From the NCBI GenBank assembly GCA_019244185.1, contig JAFATB010000023.1, forward strand, positions 124,001-188,000: a DNA stretch of 64,000 nt. The letters are read 5' to 3'. The translations under genes were made by a program, and so were the position numbers. Position 1 is the stretch's first letter. Each line of letters starts with the position of its first letter. Shown in pieces: positions 17,687 through 25,830 of the stretch. The DNA is from Acidobacteriota bacterium (GTDB lineage Bacteria > Acidobacteriota > Thermoanaerobaculia > Gp7-AA8). A model generated the notes under the pieces. That model was not told where the DNA came from and did no database searches. It saw only the letters and a list, made by a program, of their open reading frames with translations.

Positions 17687-18270
17687 TGGGGTCGCTTCCA
17701 CTTCTCCTGGAGCTCTTTCTTCGTGGCGAAGAGAATCCATTTCGAGTTGCCTTCGGTGATGCCGAGGATGTGGCCGATCTCGGCGTGGCTCAGCCCTTCG
17801 ATCTCGAAGAGCGTGAAGACGCTGCGGCGCTGCTCCGGCAGCTCGCGCAGAAGCTTGAGCAGCGTGATGCGTTTCGCGTCGTCGACGGTGAGCGCGGTGC
17901 GCGTGAGCGATTCGACTTCTTCTTCGAGCGGCAGGTCGTCGAGGCGGCGCTTCCGCTTGCGCAGCACGTCGTAGCAGGTGTTGACGAGGATGCGGTACAG
18001 CCACGTGGCGAACGAGGCCTCGCCGGTATACGTTTTCGCCGCGCGGTGCACTTTGAGAAACGTCTCCTGCACCGCATCCTCGGCATCGGAGACGTTGCCG
18101 AGGTGGTTCCAGGCGATGCTCTTCATCTTGTCGCCGAAGCGGTGGTAGAGGTCCTCGAAGACGCGCGTGTCGCCGGCGGCGCACGCAGCCGCGAGGCGCT
18201 GGTCGTCCGCGTTCGCGGAGGAGCCCGCGGGTGGGACGGAGACGAAGCCGGTCATTGCCGCCTGAAGCAT
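17683..18270 (-). CDS. ECF-type RNA polymerase sigma factor
   Basis: A 195-residue sigma-70 family protein. Region 2 is seen in FEDLYHRFGDKMKSIAWNHLGNVSDAEDAVQETFLKV (with the DAEDAVQ core of 2.2) and FATWLYRILVNTCYDVLRKRKR (2.3-2.4). Region 4 is LRELPEQRRSVFTLFEIEGLSHAEIGHILGITEGNSK. The start is ATG 18270; an internal ATG six codons later is possible. It heads an operon with an anti-sigma-like protein and a DUF4097 protein, a common arrangement for envelope-stress responses. The promoter was not identified. Confidence 0.92.
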   Translation of the reverse strand: MLQAAMTGFVSVPPAGSSANADDQRLAAACAAGDTRVFEDLYHRFGDKMKSIAWNHLGNVSDAEDAVQETFLKVHRAAKTYTGEASFATWLYRILVNTCYDVLRKRKRRLDDLPLEEEVESLTRTALTVDDAKRITLLKLLRELPEQRRSVFTLFEIEGLSHAEIGHILGITEGNSKWILFATKKELQEKWKRPQ

Positions 18271-18318
18271 GTCTGGTCGAGTAGACGTGCCGTCCGGCGA
18301 AACGTTAGAAGATGGCGC

Positions 18319-19200
18319 CTACAGCTCATCGATCGACTTCGGCCAGTCGCCTTTCAGCAGACGCGAGAGCGCGCGATCGGCGAGAAGGCGCCCGTCGGTC
18401 TGGCAGCGCGCGCAATAGTTCGTCTCGTTCTCGGCGTAGACGATGCGCTGCACGGGCGAGCCGCAAACGGGACACGGCTGGTCGTAGCGCCCGTGCACGG
18501 CCATCTCGGGGCGGAACGCGGTGACTTTCTCGGGGAAGCGTTCGCCCGCGTCGGCGCGCAGGCGATCGGTCCATTCGATGAGCGTCGCGCGCATGGCGTC
18601 GTAGAGGCGCGCGAGCTCGTCGTCGGAGAGGTTCGTCGTCAGCTGCACCGGCGAGAGACGCGCGCGATGCAGCAGCTCGTCGGAGTACGCGTTGCCGATG
18701 CCGCTGAAGACGTGCGGATCGGTGAGCGTGCGTTTGAGCGTGTGGCGTTCGCGCGTCAGCGCGGCGCGGAACGTGTCGAAGTCGATTTCCAGCGGCTCGA
18801 GTCCTCCCGGATCGAGCGCGCGCAGCGCGTCTTCGCCGCGCACGATGTGAATCGACGCGCGCCGCTTCGAGCCCGCTTCGGTGAGGACGAGCGTGCCGCC
18901 ATCGAAGTCGAACGCCGCGAGGCCGAGCTTTCCCGGAACTTTCGCGCCGGGAGGAAGCCAGCGAAAGCGCCCGGCGATCATCAGATGGATGACGATGAAG
19001 AGCTCGTCTTCGAGCGCGATGACGATGCGCTTGCCGAGCCGGCGCAACTCGCGGACGCGCTTGCCTTCGACATCGCGCGGACCAGGCTCGACGGTGCGCA
19101 AGACGAATGGGTTGGCGAGCCGGACCTTATGGAGCGTCGTGCCGGCGATCCGCGCCGTCAGCGCCTCCACATAGATCGTGACATCGGGAAGTTCAGGCAC
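18319..19200 (-). CDS. Fpg/Nei family DNA glycosylase/AP lyase
   Basis: A 293-residue protein. GTG 19200 is chosen because it places the catalytic Pro at position 2 and Glu at 3 (M-PELPD), as the mechanism requires. The helix-two-turn-helix segment is near DPHVFSGIGNAYSDELLHRARLSP, and the C-terminal zinc finger is CPVCGSPVQRI...YCARCQ. The enzyme removes oxidised bases (such as 8-oxoguanine or oxidised pyrimidines) and nicks the strand. PELPDVTIYVEAL differs from classical MutM (PELPEVE), so the exact Fpg versus Nei specificity is open. A GATAAT -10 box lies 9 nt upstream, within a 21-bp gap shared with the divergent M23 gene. Confidence 0.88.
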   Translation of the reverse strand: MPELPDVTIYVEALTARIAGTTLHKVRLANPFVLRTVEPGPRDVEGKRVRELRRLGKRIVIALEDELFIVIHLMIAGRFRWLPPGAKVPGKLGLAAFDFDGGTLVLTEAGSKRRASIHIVRGEDALRALDPGGLEPLEIDFDTFRAALTRERHTLKRTLTDPHVFSGIGNAYSDELLHRARLSPVQLTTNLSDDELARLYDAMRATLIEWTDRLRADAGERFPEKVTAFRPEMAVHGRYDQPCPVCGSPVQRIVYAENETNYCARCQTDGRLLADRALSRLLKGDWPKSIDEL

Positions 19201-19207
19201 TCGATCT

Positions 19208-19216
19208 TCATTATCA
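19208..19216. promoter_or_regulatory. Shared -10 region between divergent Fpg/Nei and M23 genes
   Basis: The two start codons (GTG 19200 minus, ATG 19222 plus) are separated by only 21 bp. The near-palindrome TCATTATCA at 19208-19216 provides GATAAT on the minus strand (9 nt from its GTG) and a weaker TTATCA on the plus strand (5 nt from its ATG). It may drive both genes as leaderless messages; this is inference from position. Confidence 0.5.
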
Positions 19217-19221
19217 GTCTC

Positions 19222-19824
19222 ATGCGCACATTCGGGGTACTGCTGGCCGGCTGGCTCGTCGGCGCGGGTGTCGTCGTCGCACTCGCGGCGCCGCGGCGTG
19301 CGTCCGCGCCAGCACCGGTCGCGCACGCGCGGCTCACCGTCGTTTCGGCGGCGCCGCCGGTCGCATCGACGGACAACGGCGCCGAGCTGCTCATCCCGGT
19401 GCGCGGCGTCGTCGCGAGCGAACTGCACGACACGTACGCGCAGGCGCGCAGCGGCGGACGCGTGCACGACGCGATCGACATCCTCGCGCCGCGCGGCACG
19501 CCGGTCATCGCGGCCGTCGACGGCACGATCCGCAAGCTCTTCACGAGCAACGCGGGCGGGCTCACGATCTACGAGTTCGATCGCGACGCGCAGCGCGTCT
19601 ACTACTACGCGCATCTCGACAGCTACGCGGACGGACTCGCGGAAGGTCTCGTCGTCACGCGCGGCACGGTGATCGGCTACGTCGGCACGACCGGCAACGC
19701 GCCGGCGAACACGCCGCATCTCCACTTCGCGATCGAAACGCTGCCGCCGACGAAAGAGTGGTGGAAGGGTACGCCGCTCAATCCGTATCCGCTGCTCACG
19801 ACACGCGCTGCAACGCTTCCTTGA
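19222..19824 (+). CDS. M23 family peptidase (LytM-like), membrane-anchored
   Basis: A 200-residue protein with an N-terminal anchor (RTFGVLLAGWLVGAGVVVALAA). The M23 zinc site is complete: H82 and D86 in VHDAIDI, then H131 in YYAHLDSY and the HLHF pair (H166, H168). G-rich strands GTPVIAAVDGTIRKL are typical. Enzymes with an intact site cleave peptidoglycan cross-bridges or stems, acting in wall remodelling. It ends 29 bp inside the convergent TPR gene. The start ATG 19222 is only 21 bp from the start of the divergent glycosylase. Confidence 0.9.
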   Translation: MRTFGVLLAGWLVGAGVVVALAAPRRASAPAPVAHARLTVVSAAPPVASTDNGAELLIPVRGVVASELHDTYAQARSGGRVHDAIDILAPRGTPVIAAVDGTIRKLFTSNAGGLTIYEFDRDAQRVYYYAHLDSYADGLAEGLVVTRGTVIGYVGTTGNAPANTPHLHFAIETLPPTKEWWKGTPLNPYPLLTTRAATLP

Positions 19825-20665
19825 CCTGCGCCGAGTCTGGCGCGAGCGCGAGCGCTTTCCCGTAGCTCTGCTTCGCCTCCGCCTTCTTTCCCATCTTTTC
19901 CTGCAGACGTCCGAGCCAGTACCACGCGCTGGCCAGATTCGGCTCATCCATCGCCGGCGTGTACGCCAGATACTTCCGCAGCGACTCCTCGGCACGCGCG
20001 TAGTTCGTCTCCGCGTTCACGGCGTTCTGGCCGATGCGAAAGTACGCGGGCATGTACTTCGGGTCGAGCTCGAGGGCCATGTCGAACTCGTGCAGCGAGC
20101 CGCTCCAGTTCTTGTCGTTGCTCATGAGGAACACGCCGAGGATGTAGTGCGCTTTCGCGGACTTCGGCTGCTCGCGGACGGCGTCGACGACTTCCTTGCG
20201 CGCAACGTCGGGCTTCTTCTGATGGAGATAGACGCGCGCGAAGGCGCGGTGGCCGTCGAGCGCGTCGCGCTTGCGGATCTCGCCAGCCTGCGCGAGCGCC
20301 TTCTCTTCGCTGCCGCCCATGAAGCCGGGCGCGAAGAGGTAGTAGTCGATGAGCGACATGCGCGCGTCGATGAGATTCGGATCGAGCTGCACGGCGCGCT
20401 CGAATTCTTCTTTCGTCTTCTTCGCGAGTCCCGCCTTGCTGAAGAGACTGGCCTTCTGCGCGAGCGTGCCGTACGCCTCGCCGAGCATGAGGTGATAGCG
20501 CGCGTTGTTCGGATCGGAGGCGACGGCTTTCTCGTACGCCGCGGCCGCGGCGTCAGCGTCACCGCGCATCAGCGCCGCGTTTCCCGCCGCGGCAAGCTCA
20601 GGAGCGGTCGCCGCGGCCAGGCGGACGGAGAGCAGGCAAACGCCGACAACGATGAGCTTGCGCAT
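19796..20665 (-). CDS. Secreted TPR-repeat protein
   Basis: A 289-residue protein. ATG 20665 gives a signal peptide (MRKLIVVGVCLLSVRLAAA) and follows TACGTA (20679-20674) by 8 nt. Several TPR units are readable: DADAAAAAYEKAVASDPNNARYHLMLGEA, KEEFERAVQLDPNLIDARMSL, LHEFDMALELDPKYMPAYFRIG and AEAKQSYGKALALAPDSAQ. It is probably a periplasmic scaffold or assembly helper, with no catalytic motif. A longer in-frame start exists at 20704 but would precede the signal peptide with a charged extension. Confidence 0.82.
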   Translation of the reverse strand: MRKLIVVGVCLLSVRLAAATAPELAAAGNAALMRGDADAAAAAYEKAVASDPNNARYHLMLGEAYGTLAQKASLFSKAGLAKKTKEEFERAVQLDPNLIDARMSLIDYYLFAPGFMGGSEEKALAQAGEIRKRDALDGHRAFARVYLHQKKPDVARKEVVDAVREQPKSAKAHYILGVFLMSNDKNWSGSLHEFDMALELDPKYMPAYFRIGQNAVNAETNYARAEESLRKYLAYTPAMDEPNLASAWYWLGRLQEKMGKKAEAKQSYGKALALAPDSAQVKEALQRVS

Positions 20666-20707
20666 GTGTCGTGTACGTAATTTGCTGATGTCTGGTTTCA
20701 CCATAGA

Positions 20708-22672
20708 ATGACCGCCCCGCAGATGACGACGGAGACGCTTTCCCGTACAGAGACCGGCGAGCGCGCGACGATTCCCATTCTCGACGCAGCCGCGGTCGCG
20801 CAATCGTCGGAACAGGCACTCGCGCACGCACGCGAGCTGCTCGACCGCATCGCCGCCGCGCCGCTCGACGGCGCGAACGCCCAGACCGTACTCGACGCGT
20901 GGGACGACACCGCGCGCGTGCTCGAGGACGCATTCGGCCCGATCTCGCTGCTCAACAGCGTGCATCCCGACAAGAGCGTGCGCGACGCGTGCGACGGCGC
21001 ACTCGTCCACGAGTCGAGCTTCCTCACGGACGTCTTTCAGAACGAGGCGTTCTACGAGCGCGTGAAGCGCGTGCATCCGCACAGCGTCGCCGAGCGCGAG
21101 CTGCAGAAGCACCTCATCGAGGCGTTCGAGGACAGCGGCGTCTCGCTCGCGCCGGAAAAACGGCAGCGCTTCAAGGAGATCTCGGAACGCCTCACGGAGC
21201 TCGGTCAGGAGTTCGCGAAGAACATCCGCGAGAACGGCGAGCGCGTGCGCTTCACGGCCGAGGAATGCCGCGGCCTGCCGCAGGCGTGGCGCGACCGCCA
21301 GCCGCGCGACGAGCAAGGCAACATCGTGGTCGGCTTCGACTATCCCGACTACGTGCCGTTCATGATGAACGCGCTCGACGAGGACGCGCGGCGCCGCTAC
21401 TGGACGGCCAATACGCTCCGCGGCACGCCGCGCAATCTCGACGTGCTCGACGAGATCGTGTCGCTGCGCAAGGAGATCGCGGAGCTCTACGAGGTCCCGA
21501 GCTTCGCGCACTATGTGACGAAGCGCCGCATGGTGGAAAATCCGGAGACGGTCGCGCGCTTCCTCGACGACGTCCGCAGCGTGGTCACCGAAGCCGAACT
21601 GCGCGACCTCGGCCGCCTCGCCGAACTGAAAGCGGAGCTCTCCGGCGTCGACGTCGAAGACGCACGCGTCCAACGCTGGGACATCTCGTTCTACCGCGAA
21701 CGCCTCCGCGAACGCCGCTACGCCATCGACCAGGAGCAGCTGCGGAAGTATTTCCCGACGGAATCGACCGTGCGCTGGATGCTCGACATCAGCGAGCGGC
21801 TCTACAACGTGCGCTTCACCCGCGCGGACGTTCCCGTCTGGCACGACGAGGTGATCTACATCGACGTGCACGACGCCGCCACCGGCGCCCTCATCGGCGG
21901 CATTTATCTCGATCTCTATCCGCGCGACGGCAAGTACAAGCACGCCGCCGCGTGGCCCGTCCGCGGCGTGAGCCGCCGCACCGGCCGTAAGCCGATCAGC
22001 GTCCTCGTCACCAACTTCAATCGCCAGGGCCTCACGCACGACGAGCTCGAAACGCTGCTCCACGAGTTCGGTCACGTGCTGCACGGCGTGCTCTCGAACA
22101 CGCATTACCTCGCGCACGCCGGCACGTCCGTCCAACGCGATTTCGTGGAAGCGCCCTCGCAAATGTACGAGGAGTGGGCCAGCCGCATGGAGAGCCTCTC
22201 GCTCCTCCGCGCGCACTGCGCCGATTGCCCGCAGATCGATCAGTCGCTCGTCGAGCGCCTCAAATCCGCGAAGAAATTCGGCGCGGGCATCGACTACGGC
22301 CGCCAGCTGCTCTACGCCTCGTTCGACATGGAGCTCTCCAACGAACATCCCGGCCGCTGCCTCGAGGTCTGGGCGCGCATGGAAGGCCTCACACCCATGG
22401 GCCACGTCGACGGCACGCAGTTCCCCGGAACCTTCGAGCACATCGCGTCCGGTTATGCCGCGGGCTACTACGGCTACATGTGGGCGAAGGTGATCGCCCT
22501 CGATCTGGTCTCGGCGTTCGGCACGGACCTCATGAACCGCGAGACCGGCCGCCGCTTCCGCGAGATGATCCTCAGCCGCGGCAGCGAAGAACCCGCCCGC
22601 GATCTCATCGAACGCTTCCTCGGCCGCCCCGTCGCCAGCGACGCGTTCTTCTCGCACATCATCGGGTCGTGA
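20708..22672 (+). CDS. M3 family oligopeptidase (thimet/OpdA-like)
   Basis: A 654-residue zinc peptidase of usual family length. The active site HEFGH is at 452-456, with the downstream Glu in FVEAPSQMYEEW, and family segments such as GRKPISVLVTNFNRQ and ASGYAAGYYGYMWAKV. M3 enzymes are cytoplasmic and degrade short peptides, including cleaved signal peptides. The first ATG (20708) overlaps a TAGAAT hexamer (20704-20709); if that is the -10 box, translation must begin at the second ATG (20723), giving MTTETLS. The gene ends just before a large palindrome. Confidence 0.93.
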   Translation: MTAPQMTTETLSRTETGERATIPILDAAAVAQSSEQALAHARELLDRIAAAPLDGANAQTVLDAWDDTARVLEDAFGPISLLNSVHPDKSVRDACDGALVHESSFLTDVFQNEAFYERVKRVHPHSVAERELQKHLIEAFEDSGVSLAPEKRQRFKEISERLTELGQEFAKNIRENGERVRFTAEECRGLPQAWRDRQPRDEQGNIVVGFDYPDYVPFMMNALDEDARRRYWTANTLRGTPRNLDVLDEIVSLRKEIAELYEVPSFAHYVTKRRMVENPETVARFLDDVRSVVTEAELRDLGRLAELKAELSGVDVEDARVQRWDISFYRERLRERRYAIDQEQLRKYFPTESTVRWMLDISERLYNVRFTRADVPVWHDEVIYIDVHDAATGALIGGIYLDLYPRDGKYKHAAAWPVRGVSRRTGRKPISVLVTNFNRQGLTHDELETLLHEFGHVLHGVLSNTHYLAHAGTSVQRDFVEAPSQMYEEWASRMESLSLLRAHCADCPQIDQSLVERLKSAKKFGAGIDYGRQLLYASFDMELSNEHPGRCLEVWARMEGLTPMGHVDGTQFPGTFEHIASGYAAGYYGYMWAKVIALDLVSAFGTDLMNRETGRRFREMILSRGSEEPARDLIERFLGRPVASDAFFSHIIGS

Positions 22673-22704
22673 CGCGGTCGCGGTGGCGACAGAGAACCGG
22701 ACCG

Positions 22705-22857
22705 GGAGCGCCTCCGGCGGGGCGGCACGGCCGCCAGCGCTAAGGGCCTAGCCTAGACGCACGTGCGGTCGCGGTTAACGTCGTTGACTGCAGCCGCACG
22801 TGCGTACTGGCTAAGCCCTTAGCGCTGGCGGCCGCGCCGCCCCGCCGGAGGCGCTCC
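22705..22857. repeat. Long palindromic repeat (64-nt arms, 25-nt loop)
   Basis: The left arm (22705-22768) and the right arm (22794-22857) are reverse complements at 59 of 64 positions by direct comparison; the loop is 22769-22793. The outer part is built of GGAGCGCCTCCGGCGGGGCG, the inner part contains GCGCTAAGGGC and ends in CGCACGTGCGG. It fills the gap between the convergent M3 and DUF4403 genes, so it could fold as a very strong bidirectional terminator. There is no T-run; its size suggests a REP/MITE-like element instead. Confidence 0.85.
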
Positions 22858-22860
22858 TCG

Positions 22861-24252
22861 TCAGGGTCTCAGTTCCACCTCCGCGACGCCTGTGGCGATG
22901 ATGTGCACGACGATCGCGGTTGGTGTCGCAGTGACGCGTTGCGGTTCGATGGCGTCGGCGTGGCCGCGGAGTTGGACGTTGGGGGCGAGGGGGCGGGTGA
23001 GGGCGCGGGTGATCTCGTTGCGGGTCGCGGCGATGCGGGGGCCGACGGGGAAGCGGGCGGACTCGCGCATGCGCTGGCGGATCGTGTCGTGGGCGGCGCG
23101 TTCGGCGATGCGCACGAGGAAGCCGCGGCGTTTCGGATCGAGCGAGTATTCGAGATCGGGGACGGTGATCGTGGAGGAGGCGGCGTCGAATTGCGGAGTG
23201 CCTTCGAGGAACACCGCGCCGTGATAGTTGCGGAGTACGCCGCCGCGGTAATCGATCATCGCCTCGACGGCGACGCGGTTGTTCGGGGCGGGGGAGAGCT
23301 TGATCGACTCGATCGTGAGCGGGCGGCCGTTCACGTTGTACTTCTGGCCCGCGACTTCAGAAGAGGCGAGGCGCGTCGCGTCGTCGTAGGAAAGCTCGAG
23401 ATCGAAGGGCACGCGGATGCCGGTGGGCGTCTTGCCGGTGGCGACGCGGAGCGTGGGGAGCGGTTTGCGTGCGGGGGTGGGTTGGGGGCCGACGACCACG
23501 CGCGTTTGCGCGCGCATCGAGAGCGTGCTCGTCACGATCGTGCCGGAGCCGGTGATCGGGCCGAGCGCGACGTCGATGGGATCGAGCACGAGCCACACGC
23601 GATCGGCGAGGGCGACGGGTGTCTGCAGCGCGTTCCACATCTGCTGCGCCTGCGGGCGGATGCTGGTGAGGGATGGAGTGGTGCGGTCGATCGTCTTCGC
23701 GGCGAGGTTCAGTTGCTCCTCGACGACGGGAGCGACGAAGCGCGGCGTGATGTCGAAGCCGAGCCAGTTCGTCTCGCACGGCTTCGCGTAGTTCACGGGG
23801 AGGAGTCGCGTCGTCGAGCGAAGGCGCCACGCGGGATCCCAATCGAACTTCGCGTGCAGGGTGACTTCCGCTTCGCGTCGCGCCTCGGCCCAGCCGCAGG
23901 AGATGCAGGGGAAGCGGCCGCGGCACGCCTGCAGGCCGTACTTGACGGTCGTCGAGGCGTGCAGTCCGCCGCCGATCATTTGCAGGCGCAACGGTGCGCG
24001 CGCGACCGTGTACTCGATGTCGATGCCGCGTTCCGTCGTCTTGTCGGAGAACGTTTTCGGCACGCGCGCCTCGATCTCCGGGACGAGCGGCGCGAGGTTT
24101 GCGCGGATCGGCACGGCGATCGTCGACAGCTCGGCGGGCGCGGCGGCGGGTGCCTGGGCCGCGAGACGTCCGGCGAGGAGAACCGTCAGAGGGAACAAGA
24201 GACGGGGGAATCGCGCGTTACCTCGTATGATCGCAACGAGAACCTTGTTCAT
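22861..24252 (-). CDS. Secreted DUF4403 family protein
   Basis: A 463-residue protein. ATG 24252 gives a signal sequence (FPRLLFPLTVLLAGRLAAQ after a short charged stretch); a shorter start within that region cannot be excluded. The mature sequence shows the DUF4403 arrangement: AELSTIAVPIRANLAPLVPEIEARVP at the start, two related lipid-binding-like halves, and LPTLRVATGKTPTGIRVPFDLELSYD. DUF4403 proteins have a tubular, BPI/SMP-like predicted fold and are envelope proteins with no proven role. An unusual CISCGW Cys cluster is near residue 140. It diverges from the membrane protein at 24292. Confidence 0.78.
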   Translation of the reverse strand: MNKVLVAIIRGNARFPRLLFPLTVLLAGRLAAQAPAAAPAELSTIAVPIRANLAPLVPEIEARVPKTFSDKTTERGIDIEYTVARAPLRLQMIGGGLHASTTVKYGLQACRGRFPCISCGWAEARREAEVTLHAKFDWDPAWRLRSTTRLLPVNYAKPCETNWLGFDITPRFVAPVVEEQLNLAAKTIDRTTPSLTSIRPQAQQMWNALQTPVALADRVWLVLDPIDVALGPITGSGTIVTSTLSMRAQTRVVVGPQPTPARKPLPTLRVATGKTPTGIRVPFDLELSYDDATRLASSEVAGQKYNVNGRPLTIESIKLSPAPNNRVAVEAMIDYRGGVLRNYHGAVFLEGTPQFDAASSTITVPDLEYSLDPKRRGFLVRIAERAAHDTIRQRMRESARFPVGPRIAATRNEITRALTRPLAPNVQLRGHADAIEPQRVTATPTAIVVHIIATGVAEVELRP

Positions 24253-24291
24253 GTCCGCACTCGCAACCGGCCGTCGCCTCGGAGTCATCCC

Positions 24292-25830
24292 CTGAAGCGG
24301 ATCTCATTCCTTCCGCTCTTCTTCACGGCGCTCGCCATCGTCTTCGCGGTCGCGGTCTGGATCCGCATCCGGACGTTCGACCGCGACGAGGTCAGCGACG
24401 CGACGACGACCTCACTTGCGCGCACGTCGACATCGGCGAGCAGCGGCGCGGCGAATGCGGGCGGCGAGAACACGATGACGGTCGTTCCCGTCGGCGATGC
24501 GAATGCGCCGACGAGCCTCGAGGCCGCGGCGCGTGCGCGCGAGCAGCGCTACAACGAACTGCTGCGCAGCCAGCCGCCCGCGGCGGCGCCCGCGCCCGCA
24601 CCGGCCGCGCCGTCGCTCTTTCATCGCATCGTCGCGCCGATCGCGAGTGCGCTCGGCATCGGGGCGAAGCCGACGCCGCCGCAGCAGCAGGCGCAGTCCG
24701 CGACGCAGCGTCCGGTGGCGCAGCAGCCGCCGCAGCCGGACGACCATGCGCGCACGCCGCAGGAAGAGCGCGATCCCGACTCCGACGTCACGCCGCCGCA
24801 ACTGCGCGGCTGCGAGTTCACGCCGGCGCAGGTGCAGGACGGCGACGACACCATCTTCAGCGCCATCGTCGTCGACGACCTCTCCGGCGTGCGCAGCGTC
24901 TCGGGCGTCATCGCCAGCCCGTCGGGCGCGCCGCAGGGGTTCGCCGCGCAACGCGAAGGAGAGAGCGACCGCTTCGTCTCGAAGATCAGCATTCCGAAGG
25001 AAGCGGCGGAGGGGATCTGGACGGTCAAGTACTTGACCTTGTCCGACAACGCCAGCAACAGCATCAACCTCAACGCGGCGCAGGGGCAGCTGCCGGGCAG
25101 CGCGGCGTTCCGCGTCACGTCGTCGCGCTCCGACTCGACGGGGCCGGCGCTCAAGGCCATCTGGCTGGACCGGCCGTCGATGAAGGCGGGGGATCAGAAC
25201 ACGATCTTCGTGACCGCCGAGGATGACAAGTCGGGCGTGGCGCTGGTGAGCGGCGTGTTCATCAGCCCGTCGAAGCAGGCGCGCATCGGCTTCGGCTGCC
25301 GCGCGGGCAACAACCCGACCACATGGGAGTGCGCGGTGGCGCCGCCGACGTGTCTCGACTGCGGCACGTGGCAGCTCGAGCAGGTGCAGCTGCAGGACAA
25401 AGCGAACAACACCTCCACGTTCCGAGGGGACAACCCGATGGTCGCGCCGGTGCATCTCGACATCGCGGGCGAGAGCTGCGATGCGGGTGCGCCGTCGGTG
25501 TCGTCGCTCACGCTCGATCCGCCGGTGGTGTCGAATGCGGAGTCGACGGTCATCAACGTGCACGCGATCGTGGCGGACGACGGCTGCGGCGTCGCCAGTC
25601 TCAGCGGCCAGGCGGCCGGTCCCGCGATATCGAACGGCGCGCGGCTCTACTTCTCGTTCGATCCGTCGGCGGACGGCACGAACTTCATCGGCCACATCAC
25701 CGTGCCCAAGCATGCGGCGAAAGGCGTGTGGACGATCGCGTGGATTCAGGCGCTGGACAAGGGTCACAACCTGCGCGCGTACGCGGCGAACGATCCGGTG
25801 ATCGCGAGGGTGACGTTCCGCGTGGAGTAG
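24292..25830 (+). CDS. Membrane-anchored extracellular protein with Ig-like domains; start codon uncertain
   Basis: The open frame encodes one N-terminal membrane segment (FLPLFFTALAIVFAVAVW), a Pro/Ala/Gln-rich linker, then three related beta-sandwich modules of about 115 residues with repeated GVRSVSGV / GVALVSGV / GVASLSG cores and Cys pairs. No ATG, GTG or TTG precedes the membrane segment within the frame; the only candidate is CTG 24292, which overlaps the stop (24293-24295) of a 14-codon ATG reading frame starting at 24251. Either CTG is used by reinitiation or there is a one-base frameshift joining the two frames. The first in-frame ATG is about 60 codons later and would lose the anchor. 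The function is unknown. Confidence 0.65.
   Translation: MKRISFLPLFFTALAIVFAVAVWIRIRTFDRDEVSDATTTSLARTSTSASSGAANAGGENTMTVVPVGDANAPTSLEAAARAREQRYNELLRSQPPAAAPAPAPAAPSLFHRIVAPIASALGIGAKPTPPQQQAQSATQRPVAQQPPQPDDHARTPQEERDPDSDVTPPQLRGCEFTPAQVQDGDDTIFSAIVVDDLSGVRSVSGVIASPSGAPQGFAAQREGESDRFVSKISIPKEAAEGIWTVKYLTLSDNASNSINLNAAQGQLPGSAAFRVTSSRSDSTGPALKAIWLDRPSMKAGDQNTIFVTAEDDKSGVALVSGVFISPSKQARIGFGCRAGNNPTTWECAVAPPTCLDCGTWQLEQVQLQDKANNTSTFRGDNPMVAPVHLDIAGESCDAGAPSVSSLTLDPPVVSNAESTVINVHAIVADDGCGVASLSGQAAGPAISNGARLYFSFDPSADGTNFIGHITVPKHAAKGVWTIAWIQALDKGHNLRAYAANDPVIARVTFRVE

Noticed and set aside
17686-19221. Long plus-strand frame upstream of the M23 gene
   Set aside because: It is antisense to the sigma factor and glycosylase; only the last 201 codons (19222-19824) encode a real protein.
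22705-22857. The large palindrome as a plain Rho-independent terminator
   Set aside because: No T-run at either end and 64-nt arms, far longer than needed; it is better called a palindromic repeat, though it may still stop transcription.
24251-24295. The 14-codon frame ending in TGA as another selenoprotein
   Set aside because: After the TGA the same frame has no family-like sequence; the real protein continues in a different frame.
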